Shown here: positions 9,390-20,550 of the stretch, piece after piece
How positions within the stretch are numbered: position 1 is the first letter of the stretch
Layout of the letters: each line of letters starts with the position of its first letter
Assembly (NCBI GenBank): GCA_964480365.1
Contig: CAYZPM010000020.1
Location: forward strand, 4,611-68,610
Source: CAIQPV01 sp964480365
GTDB taxonomy: Bacteria > Pseudomonadota > Gammaproteobacteria > Burkholderiales > Gallionellaceae
Direction: 5' to 3'
Length of the DNA stretch: 64,000 nt
Made by a program: the position numbers and the translations under genes
Notes under the pieces: generated by a model
Told to the model about the DNA's origin: nothing
The model's database searches: none
What the model saw: only the letters and a program-made list of their open reading frames with translations

Positions 9390-11075
9390 TCAGCCAAATC
9401 TCATAGATAAATCCACCGCCCGCACATCCTTGGTCAGTCCACCGATGGAAATACGATCCACGCCGGTCTCGGCGATGGCGCGCACGCTTTGCAGATTGAC
9501 TCCACCGGAAGCCTCAAGTTCCGCCCGTCCGGCGTTGAGGCTGACTGCGGCACGCATTGCATGAAGATCGAAGTTGTCGAGCAGGATCAGCTTCGCTCCC
9601 GCATCCAGCGCTTCGCGCAACTCATCCAGGCTTTCCACCTCAATCTGTATCGTCGCATCTGGCGGAGCCAAGCGGTAAGCGGCTTCCAGCGCATGGCGAA
9701 TGCCGCCCGCCGCCAGAATATGATTTTCCTTGATGAGGATGCCATCGAATAAACCGATGCGCTGGTTGTGCCCGCCGCCTACCGTCACTGCGTACTTCTG
9801 TGCTATGCGCAAGCTGGGTAGCGTTTTGCGCGTATCCATGATCTTTGCGTTTAGACCAGCCACGGCATCCACATAACGCCGTGTTGCTGTGGCCGTTGCG
9901 GAAAGAGTCTGCAAGAAATTCAGCGAGGCGCGCTCCGCCGTGAGCAAGGCGCGCGCCTCGCCGCGAATCTCGCACAGAGTCTGGTTGGTTTCGGCCACTT
10001 CGCCTTCGCGCAACTGCCAGCGTATCTCGCAATTCGCATCCAGAGCACGGAAGCAGCTCTCAAACCACGGTGTGCCGCACAGCACCATTCGTTCGCGGGT
10101 GATGACCGTGGCTTGCGCTAAAGTGTGTTCGGGGATCAACTGGGCGGTTAGATCGCCGTTGCCCACGTCCTCTTCCAGCGCGGCACGGATGTTGGCGTGG
10201 ATGTGTATGGCAGGCACTGTATCAATGGGTAATGGGCATTTGTCATCCAGATATTTTTCCAGCGGCACAGAGTAGAAGGAGATTCCTTTCCTGAAGAAAT
10301 CATAGTTTCTGATTGCACCAAGATCGGGATTAATTACGCTGATCTTGTATTTGTATTCGCTTCCTCGATTGTCATAATCGGCATAAGCAAATAACCCCTT
10401 CGCTTCGGCATCTGTCGAAGGCATTGAGTAACCGACAAAAACCCATTTGCTTACGGGGTCGACATTCTCCTTCCCCTTTTCTCTTAGAATGTTATAAGCA
10501 TCCAGCCACCGATCAGTGAAATATTGCTTTTGAGATTTGTCAGTAAATTTACGGTAATTCGGATAGACCAGCATCGGGTCATCTAAAGAACCATGCAGGT
10601 GGAGAATTTTATTATTCGGATGGATATTTTTTTGCTCAAGGAATTTCTCAAGGAGGAGATCGTAATTGAATGTGATGACAATATCTTTTTCCCAATTGAC
10701 GCGATCAATGAACTGGCAAATTGGATTGTCCATCCCTCTGGCTATCGCGGCGTCAACTTTGTCTGCAAGGTATTTGCGCAATGCGCTGATTATTTCATCT
10801 TCTTCTTTTTCAAAAATATCATTGTCTGAACTTATGCATTTGGCAAGGAACGATTGTCCGTTCAGTACCGACATGAAAGTTTCAAAGCCGATATTTTTCT
10901 GATTAAAGAATAGTTGGTTGCGCAGGAAGTCAATGCAGGTGCCCGGCGTACTCGGGGCTTTGGGAGGTGGGGTATTGTCCAGTAATGGGTTCAGCGCATC
11001 CAGCATGGATGCATCGGTGGCAATTCCGCATGTTGCGGAAAAACCGGCTCCTAGTATGTATATAGTTCTCGCCAT
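9390..11075 (-). CDS. nadC: Fusion protein: SIR2-like domain + quinolinate phosphoribosyltransferase (NadC)
   Basis: One 561-residue ORF with two complete domains. Residues 1-280 form a SIR2_2-type Rossmann domain: GAGFS (9-13), TFNYD with N137, LHLHG with H161, FVGYSMPSTD (213-222) and the late ISVINP. N137 and H161 sit where catalytic Asn and His lie in SIR2 NADases. Residues about 290-561 are NadC, which makes nicotinate mononucleotide from quinolinate and PRPP in de novo NAD synthesis: EEDVGNGDLTA, ERASLNFLQ, DTRKTLPSLR, the GGGHNQR loop, LIKENHI, LDN and SIGGLTK. NadC alone is usually 275-290 residues. A GTG at 10217 could start a 275-residue NadC internally, but it has no clear Shine-Dalgarno. 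GC by hand count is about 40% over 10441-10860 and 60% over 9781-10020, so the SIR2 part looks acquired. Whether the cell makes a fusion or two proteins is not settled. Confidence 0.88.
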   Translation of the reverse strand: MARTIYILGAGFSATCGIATDASMLDALNPLLDNTPPPKAPSTPGTCIDFLRNQLFFNQKNIGFETFMSVLNGQSFLAKCISSDNDIFEKEEDEIISALRKYLADKVDAAIARGMDNPICQFIDRVNWEKDIVITFNYDLLLEKFLEQKNIHPNNKILHLHGSLDDPMLVYPNYRKFTDKSQKQYFTDRWLDAYNILREKGKENVDPVSKWVFVGYSMPSTDAEAKGLFAYADYDNRGSEYKYKISVINPDLGAIRNYDFFRKGISFYSVPLEKYLDDKCPLPIDTVPAIHIHANIRAALEEDVGNGDLTAQLIPEHTLAQATVITRERMVLCGTPWFESCFRALDANCEIRWQLREGEVAETNQTLCEIRGEARALLTAERASLNFLQTLSATATATRRYVDAVAGLNAKIMDTRKTLPSLRIAQKYAVTVGGGHNQRIGLFDGILIKENHILAAGGIRHALEAAYRLAPPDATIQIEVESLDELREALDAGAKLILLDNFDLHAMRAAVSLNAGRAELEASGGVNLQSVRAIAETGVDRISIGGLTKDVRAVDLSMRFG

Positions 11076-11210
11076 TTGATGATGGTAGTTGAGATTGGAA
11101 ACAATTTGTTATGCCACTTGTCGCTTTTGTTTGACAGGTCACCCATCAAGATAAAGCGAATCCTGAGCGAAGCATAGCTTTTGGCTTATCCCGTGTCGAG
11201 TGTACGGTAT

Positions 11211-11238
11211 CTTGAAATCCTGTTCAGAGGCCCCATTT
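11211..11238 (+). promoter_or_regulatory. Sigma-32 (heat shock) promoter of clpB
   Basis: CTTGAAA at 11211-11217 and CCCCATTT at 11231-11238 are separated by 13 bases. This matches the RpoH consensus (CTTGAAA, 11-16 bp, CCCCATNT). The clpB start is 36 bases downstream, with GAGGAG as ribosome site. It predicts heat-shock induction of clpB. Confidence 0.88.
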
Positions 11239-11273
11239 ACTGTCCAGTTCAATATTTCCTTTGAGGAGTTGCC

Positions 11274-13853
<2,580 letters not shown>

Positions 13854-13859
13854 ATATTA

Positions 13860-13887
13860 AAAAGCCCGGCATGCCGGGCTTTTTAGT
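13860..13887 (+). terminator. Rho-independent terminator of clpB
   Basis: A stem AAAGCCCGGC / GCCGGGCTTT with a minimal loop ends in a T run, starting 7 bases after the clpB stop. Confidence 0.9.
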
Positions 13888-14248
13888 GTCTGCTTTGCGG
13901 CAGTGAATTTTGTAATATGACGTACCGCTGTGTGCCAGTTGCGTATGGTCGAGGTGTGAAATATCCGGCTGTTGTAGGGTGCAATAAGCGTAGCGCATTG
14001 CACCGAATGGAAGCTTCATGCGGCGCAATGCCCGTTGGTTATTGCGCGGGCTTCCACCATTTGGTGAAGGCAGGTGTTTATCCGATGGATTGGGGCGGCG
14101 GAGAAATTGGCGACATTGCCACAGGCGAACGCCGATGAACAAGGTAGTGTGGAAGCCCCGCAGGGGTGTTCCGCCGTAATTCTTGCGTTCGGCGAAAAAA
14201 CATCCGGCGGAACCGCAAGCGTTCCGCCCTACGCGGGCTGATAAGTCT
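13888..14248. other. Gene-free region with dispersed repeat fragments
   Basis: No convincing gene. It contains GTAGGGTGCAATAAGCG / GCATTGCACC (about 13974-14004) and a second unit rich in GGCGGAA and TTCCGCC (about 14160-14236). Both look like remnants of common dispersed intergenic repeats. ORFs here have no family features. Confidence 0.6.
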
Positions 14249-15142
14249 TTAGTTTCTATGAACTGCTAACAAAAAATTATCAGTGACGTTAAAGTGGAAC
14301 TTGCATTCACTAAAATGTGGAAAGCTAAAATAGCCTTTACCTACTGCCAAATCAGTATAGTTTCGTGGTCCAGGATAATTTTTGAGCTTATCGAGAAATT
14401 CAGAGTTGTTTGCATCCCTCATATCTACATGAATTGTAAGATTGACGGATCCATCCTCATTACGAATTAACCAAGGAGCCAATATACCAAAATCCGAACC
14501 TAATTCAGCAGCCACGCGACTTATATCTAACAAGCCGAGAGACAGGGGAAAATTTAAACGTAAAGTTTCGTAAGCACGAAGTCGTATTTCTGCTCCGCAT
14601 ATAGCAGCTCTACCTTGTGCGATTATCTCCCATATAGGATTTTTTTCGGGAAATGGATTCCCAGACCAATAATTTAATATCCAATCTTCGTTTGTTATTT
14701 TTCCATTGCACTCAAGGGGAGCAAATGTGATCCAATTAGCGTCATGCCGTGATACGGGGGTAGAGGAAAAAAGCAACATTTCAGTTAAATTCTCGGAAGA
14801 AAAGTGCCCGCCCCACTCATAAGCGCATTCAGCAGAATAGCGATCCTCGAAAAAATACATCCCTGTTAACCGAGAGTTGCAGTGAGCAAAATGTAGTTGG
14901 CGGTATTGTTCAATAAGAAATTCGTTGTGTAACCGAATGTTATTTTGAGAGCGCACTATCCCCGCAAACATCATCGAAACTGGGCAGTTTGGGGAGCTGT
15001 ATTCAGCATTCGCAGACACAAGAACACCTCGATATGTCCCCCAAGCAACGTCCGGTTTTTCAACGTCAACAAATGCAAATACGCGCCTGCAAGCACCTTC
15101 AAGAGGTGGTGGTGGTATCGGATTCCCAGCGATTACGCCCAC
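14249..15142 (-). CDS. AT-rich orphan protein of unknown function
   Basis: A 297-residue protein that I do not recognise. It begins with a short possible hydrophobic stretch and continues as a soluble, aromatic-rich protein (ECAYEWGGHFSSEN, EDWILNYWSGNPFPEKNP, GRAAICGAEIRLRAYETLRLNFP). No enzyme motif is evident. Base composition is far below its neighbours: 28% GC by hand count over 14641-14700, against about 55-60% for core genes. That points to horizontal transfer. It stands alone between repeat debris and feoB. It could be a domesticated immunity or phage-derived protein, but nothing visible decides this. Confidence 0.6.
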   Translation of the reverse strand: MGVIAGNPIPPPPLEGACRRVFAFVDVEKPDVAWGTYRGVLVSANAEYSSPNCPVSMMFAGIVRSQNNIRLHNEFLIEQYRQLHFAHCNSRLTGMYFFEDRYSAECAYEWGGHFSSENLTEMLLFSSTPVSRHDANWITFAPLECNGKITNEDWILNYWSGNPFPEKNPIWEIIAQGRAAICGAEIRLRAYETLRLNFPLSLGLLDISRVAAELGSDFGILAPWLIRNEDGSVNLTIHVDMRDANNSEFLDKLKNYPGPRNYTDLAVGKGYFSFPHFSECKFHFNVTDNFLLAVHRN

Positions 15143-15287
15143 AAAAAAATACCTTCAACAGAAAGTCATGGTCATGATGAGTCTCTCAATGATTAACTGG
15201 GCACATTGTACGCCGATAGAACTAACAATCGACTGGCAGCAATTGGCACGTATCAGATGGTCGTTACTTCACCGTGCCTGCTGTTTT

Positions 15288-17075
15288 TTAGTACCCCAGC
15301 GCCCTTGCGCCCTGATAAAACACAAAGCTGACCACCCATGCTAGCACCAGCGACCAAGCGATGGAAAATAGCATGAAGCCGGTGTTTTTTGACTCGCTGC
15401 GCAGCGTTGCGATGGCGGACAGGCAGGGGGTGTAGATCAAGGTGAACAGCATGAAGCTGTAGGCTTGCACCCAGTCCAGTTGCAGCGCCAGCGAGTTGCT
15501 GAGGGCCTGCCCTCCCAAGCCGTAAATCACGGCGAGCGAACCGATGACAATTTCCTTGGCGACGAAGCCGAAGATCAGTGCGATGGTGAGTTCCGCCGTG
15601 ATGCCTATCGGTTTGAACAGCGGGTGCATCCATGCGCCGACCATTCCGGCGAGTGTGTCAGCGCTGGACGGAGCGGCGGAGGGAGGCAAGTGAGTAAGCA
15701 GCCAGACCAGCACCACACCCGCGACGATAAACTTGCTGGCGCGGTTGATAAAGTGGTACACCTCGTGCCAGCCCCGCAGTACCAGTTGGCGCAGGGTGGG
15801 GAAACGATAGGGCGGCAGTTCCAGTACGAATGGTTCACTATTGGACAGGTAGCGCTTAAACAGCAGTGCGGTGAGGATGGCAGCTCCAAAACTGTATAGG
15901 TACAGGCTGAACAGCACCAGCGGCGCGGCCTTGGGCGAGAACAATGCGGCAGTGATGAACACGAACACTTGCAGTCGAGCCGAACAGAGCGAGAATGGGA
16001 TCACCAGCATGGTGAGCAGGCGCAGGTTGCGCGAGCGCATCACGCGCGTGCCCATCAGCGCCGGCACGTTGCAGCCGAAGCCCATCAGTAGCATGACGAA
16101 GCTGCGCCCGTCCAGTCCCATCTTCGCCATCAGCGCATCCATCAGGAAGGCGGCACGCGATAAATAGCCGGTGTCTTCGACGATAGCCATGAACAGGAAG
16201 AACAACACGATCAGCGGCACGAATGCGGCTACGGTGGCCAAACCGTTGTAGATGCCGTCCAGCAACAGGCCCTGCAATGCGGAGGGCAAGCTGGCGAGCA
16301 GCGGCGCGATGGCAGCTTCTCGCAGCCAAGTGAACAGGTCGTTGACGCCGGTTTGCAGTGGCTGGCCGAAAAAGAAGATGGCCTGGAACAGCAAATACAT
16401 GACGCCGAAAAAAATCGGCAGGCCCAGCCAAGGATGCAACATGATGCGGTCAAGTTGGTCGGTCAGGTTGTCCGGGAGACGCGCGGGGACTTGCACCGAG
16501 TGTTGCAGCACGCGCGCCATCTCAGCTTCGATCTGGCCGTCCGGCTTGAGCTGATCGCGCAACTGTTCGGCCATGCCTGGAGTGGTGTAGCGCAACGCCT
16601 TGGTGACCGCCTGTAAGGCTTCTCCATAGCCCGCGCCGTATTTTGCGCTAAGCAGGAAGATGGGGATGCCGAGCGCCTCGGTCATCTTTGCGGTGTCTAT
16701 GGTGATGCCGAATTTTTTGGCTTCGTCTGCCATGTTGAGCAGCACCACCATATTCAGGTTTAGCTGTTTAAGTTGAAGCAGCAGGCTCAACTGGCGCTCA
16801 ATCTGCGTGGCGTTGAGCACCACGAGCGCCAGGTCGGGCACGTTGTCGTGCAGGAAGTGACGCACAACTTGTTCGTCCTCGGAAAAACCGTGCAGGTCGT
16901 ACATCCCCGGAAGGTCAATAATTTCGACCATGTCGCCGCCAAGCAAAATCTTGCCGGTGAGCAATTCCACAGTGATGCCCGGCCAGTTGCCCACGCGTGC
17001 GGAAGCACCGGTCATACGGTTGAACAGGGTGGACTTGCCAGTGTTGGGCATGCCCAGAAGCGCAATGTGCTTCAT
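15288..17075 (-). CDS. feoB: Ferrous iron transport protein B
   Basis: GTP-gated Fe2+ permease of the inner membrane. I chose the ATG at 17075 because it begins directly with MKHIALLGMPNTGKSTLFN (G1) and gives a 4-base ATGA overlap with feoA. The open frame extends 80 codons further upstream only as an out-of-phase reading of feoA. G3 DLPGMYDL, G4 NMAD and G5 LSAKYG are present, then the transmembrane gate domain with CNVPALMGTRVM and CSARLQVFVF. At 595 residues it is shorter than the about 770 of E. coli FeoB, but this compact form is common. Confidence 0.95.
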   Translation of the reverse strand: MKHIALLGMPNTGKSTLFNRMTGASARVGNWPGITVELLTGKILLGGDMVEIIDLPGMYDLHGFSEDEQVVRHFLHDNVPDLALVVLNATQIERQLSLLLQLKQLNLNMVVLLNMADEAKKFGITIDTAKMTEALGIPIFLLSAKYGAGYGEALQAVTKALRYTTPGMAEQLRDQLKPDGQIEAEMARVLQHSVQVPARLPDNLTDQLDRIMLHPWLGLPIFFGVMYLLFQAIFFFGQPLQTGVNDLFTWLREAAIAPLLASLPSALQGLLLDGIYNGLATVAAFVPLIVLFFLFMAIVEDTGYLSRAAFLMDALMAKMGLDGRSFVMLLMGFGCNVPALMGTRVMRSRNLRLLTMLVIPFSLCSARLQVFVFITAALFSPKAAPLVLFSLYLYSFGAAILTALLFKRYLSNSEPFVLELPPYRFPTLRQLVLRGWHEVYHFINRASKFIVAGVVLVWLLTHLPPSAAPSSADTLAGMVGAWMHPLFKPIGITAELTIALIFGFVAKEIVIGSLAVIYGLGGQALSNSLALQLDWVQAYSFMLFTLIYTPCLSAIATLRSESKNTGFMLFSIAWSLVLAWVVSFVFYQGARALGY

Positions 17076-17305
17076 CCTTTTTTTACCATGATTTTGTCTG
17101 CTTCGTTTCTGCGCAGCAGAATATCTGTGGTGCCGATACGCACCTGCAAAGGGCCGGAGAAGCGGGCACGGCGTATTACCTCGATTATTTTTCCGGTGCG
17201 GAAGCCCATCGCCAGCAGGCGCTGGTGCAGCGGCCCGTCGGTGTGGATCGCGGCAATGGTTGCTGTTTCTCCGGGGGCGAGGGTGGAAAGCGCTACGGCA
17301 GGCAT
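17072..17305 (-). CDS. feoA: Ferrous iron transport protein A
   Basis: Small SH3-like cytosolic partner of FeoB, 77 residues from the ATG at 17305. The frame opens at 17371, but family members start near MPAVALSTLAPGE. The core LLAMGFRTGKIIEVIRRARF and GPLQVRIGTTDILLRR is typical. It is translationally coupled to feoB. No Fur box was confidently placed upstream. feoA is divergent from dapA, with about 135 bases between the chosen starts. Confidence 0.9.
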   Translation of the reverse strand: MPAVALSTLAPGETATIAAIHTDGPLHQRLLAMGFRTGKIIEVIRRARFSGPLQVRIGTTDILLRRNEADKIMVKKG

Positions 17306-17440
17306 GATGCGGCAAGAAATGATGACTCCCGCATTATTCCACAGCGCACCATCTTTTGTAACGCAATCCATTTAAGAATCGGTTAAAATGTCGACTTTAT
17401 TTGGCAATGCCAAGGCACAGGGTTAAGAGTAGTGTTCACC

Positions 17441-18316
17441 ATGATTAAGGGCAGTATCGTTGCAATAGTCACGCCGATGCTTGAGGATGGCAGCCTGGAT
17501 TTGGTCGCTTTCCGTGCGCTGATCGATTTTCATATTGAGCAGGGCACGGACGGCATTGTGGTGGTGGGCACCACTGGTGAGTCTCCCACGGTGGATGTCG
17601 AAGAACATGAATCGTTGATCCTGCTTGCGGTGGAGCATGCAGCCGGGCGTATTCCCGTGATTGCGGGAACCGGCGCGAATTCCACCAAGGAAGCCATTGA
17701 ACTGGCCAGCTTCTCAAAGAAAGCGGGTGCCGCCGCTTCGCTGACCGTGGTGCCGTACTACAACAAGCCGACGCAGGAAGGTTTGTATTTGCACTTCAAG
17801 ACCATCGCCGAGGCGGTGGACATGCCGCATATCTTGTACAACGTGCCGGGACGCACCGGCGCGGACATGCACAACAACACCGCGCTACGCTTGGCGCAGA
17901 TTCCCAACATCGTCGGTATAAAGGATGCAACTGGCGACATCGAACGCGGCAGCGACTTGTTGCAGCGCGCACCCAAGGATTTTGCGGTTTACAGCGGCGA
18001 CGACGCGAGTACGCTGGCGCTGCTGCTGCTAGGTGCACACGGCACGATTTCGGTTACCGCCAATGTGGCCCCGAGACTAATGCACGAGATGTGCGTTGCG
18101 GCTTTGAACGGCGAACTGGACAAGGCGCGCTCGATCAATTTCCGTTTGCTCGGTTTGCATCGGCATCTGTTTGTCGAGGCTAATCCGATCCCGGTAAAGT
18201 GGGCCGTGTCGCGTATGGGCAAAATAAATAATGTGTTGCGCCTGCCACTTACGCCGCTATCGGTCACCTCGCAAAGCGTGGTTGAAGACGCGATGCGCCA
18301 AGCTGGGGTAATCTAA
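17441..18316 (+). CDS. dapA: 4-hydroxy-tetrahydrodipicolinate synthase
   Basis: Condenses pyruvate with aspartate semialdehyde in lysine and diaminopimelate synthesis. The product has 291 residues from the ATG at 17441. A GTG nine bases upstream is also in frame, but it sits only 2 bases from the AAGAG ribosome site. TTGES (TGTTGESPT), the YNVPGRTG motif with its catalytic Tyr, and the Schiff-base lysine in GIKDATGD are all present. The next gene, bamC, follows directly, the usual dapA-bamC order. Confidence 0.97.
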   Translation: MIKGSIVAIVTPMLEDGSLDLVAFRALIDFHIEQGTDGIVVVGTTGESPTVDVEEHESLILLAVEHAAGRIPVIAGTGANSTKEAIELASFSKKAGAAASLTVVPYYNKPTQEGLYLHFKTIAEAVDMPHILYNVPGRTGADMHNNTALRLAQIPNIVGIKDATGDIERGSDLLQRAPKDFAVYSGDDASTLALLLLGAHGTISVTANVAPRLMHEMCVAALNGELDKARSINFRLLGLHRHLFVEANPIPVKWAVSRMGKINNVLRLPLTPLSVTSQSVVEDAMRQAGVI

Positions 18317-18346
18317 ATGACACAAGCATCAATTTCGAGGAACCGC

Positions 18347-19465
18347 ATGAGAAATTTACAACTTACCGCACTGTCCCTTGCAATGCTGACCTTGGCCGGG
18401 TGCGGCAGCATGAGTCTGGAGAGTAAACGTGTCGATTACAAAGCTGCCGCAGTCAAAGTGCCGACGCTGGAAGTTCCGCCTGACCTGACAACGCCTACTG
18501 CCGAAGATCACTACACCATTCCTGAGGGCAGTGCAGCCGTGGCGAACTATTCCGATTTTGCCAAGGGTAGTGCTCCATCCCAAGCACGGGCCTCTTCAGT
18601 GTTGCCGGAATCCAAGAGTGTGCGTCTGGAGCGCAATGGTGCACAGCGCTGGCTGGTAGTGGACGACAAAGCGGAGAACGTGTGGCCGACGATCAAGGAA
18701 TTCTGGCAGGAGAACGGTTTTGTCATCAAGACCGAGAATGCACAGGCCGGAATCATCGAAACTGATTGGGCGGAAAACCGTGCCAAAATTCCCAAGACTG
18801 GTCTGCGCAGCGTTCTGGGTAAAGTGTTCGACGACATGTATGACTCGGGCGAGAAGGATATGTACCGCGTACGTCTGGAGCGCAGCAAGGACGGCAACAG
18901 CACGGAGATTTATCTCACCCAATATGGGAAGGAGGAGGTGCTGAGCGCGGATAAGAGCATATCCAAGTGGCAGTCGCGCCCGAACGACCCCGATCTGGAA
19001 GCTACCATGTTGCAAATGCTGATGATCAAGCTGGGCGGCGCGGAAGCGCATGCACAAGCGAAGGCGCAGATTGAGGCTCCATCCGCACAGGGTGCAGCAG
19101 TCATAGCGCCCAAGCTGCAAACGCTGGCTAACGGTAGCAAGATCATTTTGTTGAGCGAGCCGTTCGACAAGAGTTGGCGCACAGTAGGTCTGGCGCTAGA
19201 ACATGAGGGCTTCGTGGTGGAGGATAAGGACAGGGCCAATGGCGTGTACTTCCTGCGTGTCGAAGAGGATGCCAAGGAAAAGGGTTGGCTCGACAAGCTG
19301 GCTTTCTGGCGTGACGAAGAAAAGAGCAGTAAACCTGTGCGTTATCAAGTGTCCGTGCATGAAGGCAGTGCGGGCTGCGAAGTGGCGGCCAATAACGGTA
19401 ATGGCGAGAGCAACTCCAACACGCAACGGATTATTGACGCGCTGTACAAGGCTTTTGGCAAGTAA
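18347..19465 (+). CDS. bamC: Outer membrane assembly lipoprotein BamC
   Basis: Lipoprotein of the BAM complex, which inserts beta-barrel proteins into the outer membrane. I prefer the ATG at 18347, which is preceded by GAGGAA and gives a proper lipoprotein signal (MRNLQLTALSLAMLTLAGC, lipobox LAGC). A longer start at 18317 abuts the dapA stop. The mature 350 residues contain an unstructured N-terminal part that binds BamD, then two helix-grip domains (about 110-215 and 250-370), each with WP/W and I-TDW-type motifs. Length (372) is close to the family norm. Confidence 0.92.
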   Translation: MRNLQLTALSLAMLTLAGCGSMSLESKRVDYKAAAVKVPTLEVPPDLTTPTAEDHYTIPEGSAAVANYSDFAKGSAPSQARASSVLPESKSVRLERNGAQRWLVVDDKAENVWPTIKEFWQENGFVIKTENAQAGIIETDWAENRAKIPKTGLRSVLGKVFDDMYDSGEKDMYRVRLERSKDGNSTEIYLTQYGKEEVLSADKSISKWQSRPNDPDLEATMLQMLMIKLGGAEAHAQAKAQIEAPSAQGAAVIAPKLQTLANGSKIILLSEPFDKSWRTVGLALEHEGFVVEDKDRANGVYFLRVEEDAKEKGWLDKLAFWRDEEKSSKPVRYQVSVHEGSAGCEVAANNGNGESNSNTQRIIDALYKAFGK

Positions 19466-19505
19466 TTTTGTATCGCTAGTCGTAAGTTGATAGACGTATT
19501 TATTC

Positions 19506-20273
19506 ATGCGCTTCGCGTCACTCGGTAGCGGCAGCGAAGGTAACGCACTTGCGGTGCAGGTCGGTCGGACTTGCGTGCTGATGGACTGCGGCTTCTCTCT
19601 GACCGACACGGTCACGCGTCTGGCGCGTCTCGGCCTGACAGCGGACAGTCTCAGCGGTATCGTAGTCACGCACGAACACGGCGATCATATCGCGGGGGTG
19701 GCGCGCCTGGCCCGCAAATATTCTATTCCGGTATGGCTAACGCATGGCACGAGGCAGATGCACAGTAAGGCGCTGGACGATTTGCACGGCCTGACCGAAA
19801 TTTCTCCCCATCATTCGTTCTCTATCGGTGAGTTGCAGATACAGCCGTATGCCGTGCCGCATGACGCGGCTGAACCGGTGCAGTATGTGTTCAGCGACGG
19901 CGCAAAGCGACTGGGCGTCCTGACTGATACCGGCTGTGCCACGCCGCACATCGAAGCGACGCTGAATGGCTGCGATGCGCTGGTTCTGGAATGCAACCAT
20001 GACACCACCTTGCTGGCCAATGGCGATTATCCTTACAGACTTAAACAGCGCGTCGGCGGGCGCTTCGGCCACCTCAACAATGCGGATGCGGCGGCACTGC
20101 TTTTCAGGTTGGACAACCGCCGCCTGCAGCACATCGTGGCGGCACACCTGAGCCGCAAGAACAATACACGGGATCTTGCAGTTGCTGCATTAAGTTCGGT
20201 ATTGGGGTGCGACACAGACTGGATCGCTGTGGCGACGCAACAGGAAGGATTGGACTGGCGCGAGATAGTATGA
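19506..20273 (+). CDS. MBL-fold metallohydrolase (YycJ/WalJ-like)
   Basis: A 255-residue beta-lactamase-fold protein starting MRFASLGSGSEGNALAV, as in the YycJ/WalJ group. The metal site HEHGDH is at about residues 56-61, with VPHDA, LTDTG and LECNHD further on, then FGHLNN and AAHLSRKNN. Some relatives are 5'-3' exonucleases linked to cell-wall signalling in Gram-positives. The role in proteobacteria is unproven. It follows dapA-bamC in the same direction, likely as an operon, and ends at the bidirectional hairpin at 20292. Confidence 0.9.
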   Translation: MRFASLGSGSEGNALAVQVGRTCVLMDCGFSLTDTVTRLARLGLTADSLSGIVVTHEHGDHIAGVARLARKYSIPVWLTHGTRQMHSKALDDLHGLTEISPHHSFSIGELQIQPYAVPHDAAEPVQYVFSDGAKRLGVLTDTGCATPHIEATLNGCDALVLECNHDTTLLANGDYPYRLKQRVGGRFGHLNNADAAALLFRLDNRRLQHIVAAHLSRKNNTRDLAVAALSSVLGCDTDWIAVATQQEGLDWREIV

Positions 20274-20291
20274 ATTTGAATGACAGCCAAC

Positions 20292-20319
20292 AAAAAAGCC
20301 GACTTGCGTCGGCTTTTTA
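20292..20319. terminator. Bidirectional terminator
   Basis: AAAAAAGCCGAC / GTCGGCTTTTT hairpin with A and T tracts on the two sides. It serves both the MBL gene (+) and the small lipoprotein gene (-) that converge here. Confidence 0.9.
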
Positions 20320-20334
20320 TTGGCTAAAACCGAC

Positions 20335-20550
20335 TTATTTCTTTGCGGGTTCAGCGGCAGGAGCCATAGCAGGAGCCATAGCAGCGGCAGGTGCAGCGGC
20401 AGAAGCTGCGTCAACAGCCGATGCTGGTGCTGGTGCAGGTGCCGGTGCGGCAACTGGCTCGGGTGCAGGAGCGGGTGCAGGAGCGGGCTTTTCGCCGCAA
20501 GCGGTCAGGGAGAGTGCTAACAGGGCGGCAACTAGAGCGGAGCGTTTCAT
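20335..20550 (-). CDS. Small Ala/Pro-rich lipoprotein
   Basis: A 71-residue protein with a clean lipoprotein signal: MKRSALVAALLALSLTAC, cleavage before C18. The mature part is nearly all Ala, Pro and Met, in tandem PAPAP and AMAPA units, encoded by short DNA repeats (GGTGCAGGAGC and GGAGCCATAGCA). It is reminiscent of small PAP-rich lipoproteins of betaproteobacteria. The repeats make length variation between strains likely. The start has TTTGAGGAAA upstream. Function unknown. Confidence 0.75.
   Translation of the reverse strand: MKRSALVAALLALSLTACGEKPAPAPAPAPEPVAAPAPAPAPASAVDAASAAAPAAAMAPAMAPAAEPAKK

Noticed and set aside
17076..17315. 80-codon N-terminal extension of the feoB frame
   Set aside because: It is an out-of-phase reading of feoA; FeoB proteins begin at the GTPase P-loop, and the ATG at 17075 gives the usual ATGA coupling.
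20391..20520. Short tandem repeats as a possible CRISPR array
   Set aside because: They are in-frame Ala/Pro codon repeats of the small lipoprotein; no regular spacers exist. No CRISPR array or cas gene was seen in the window.
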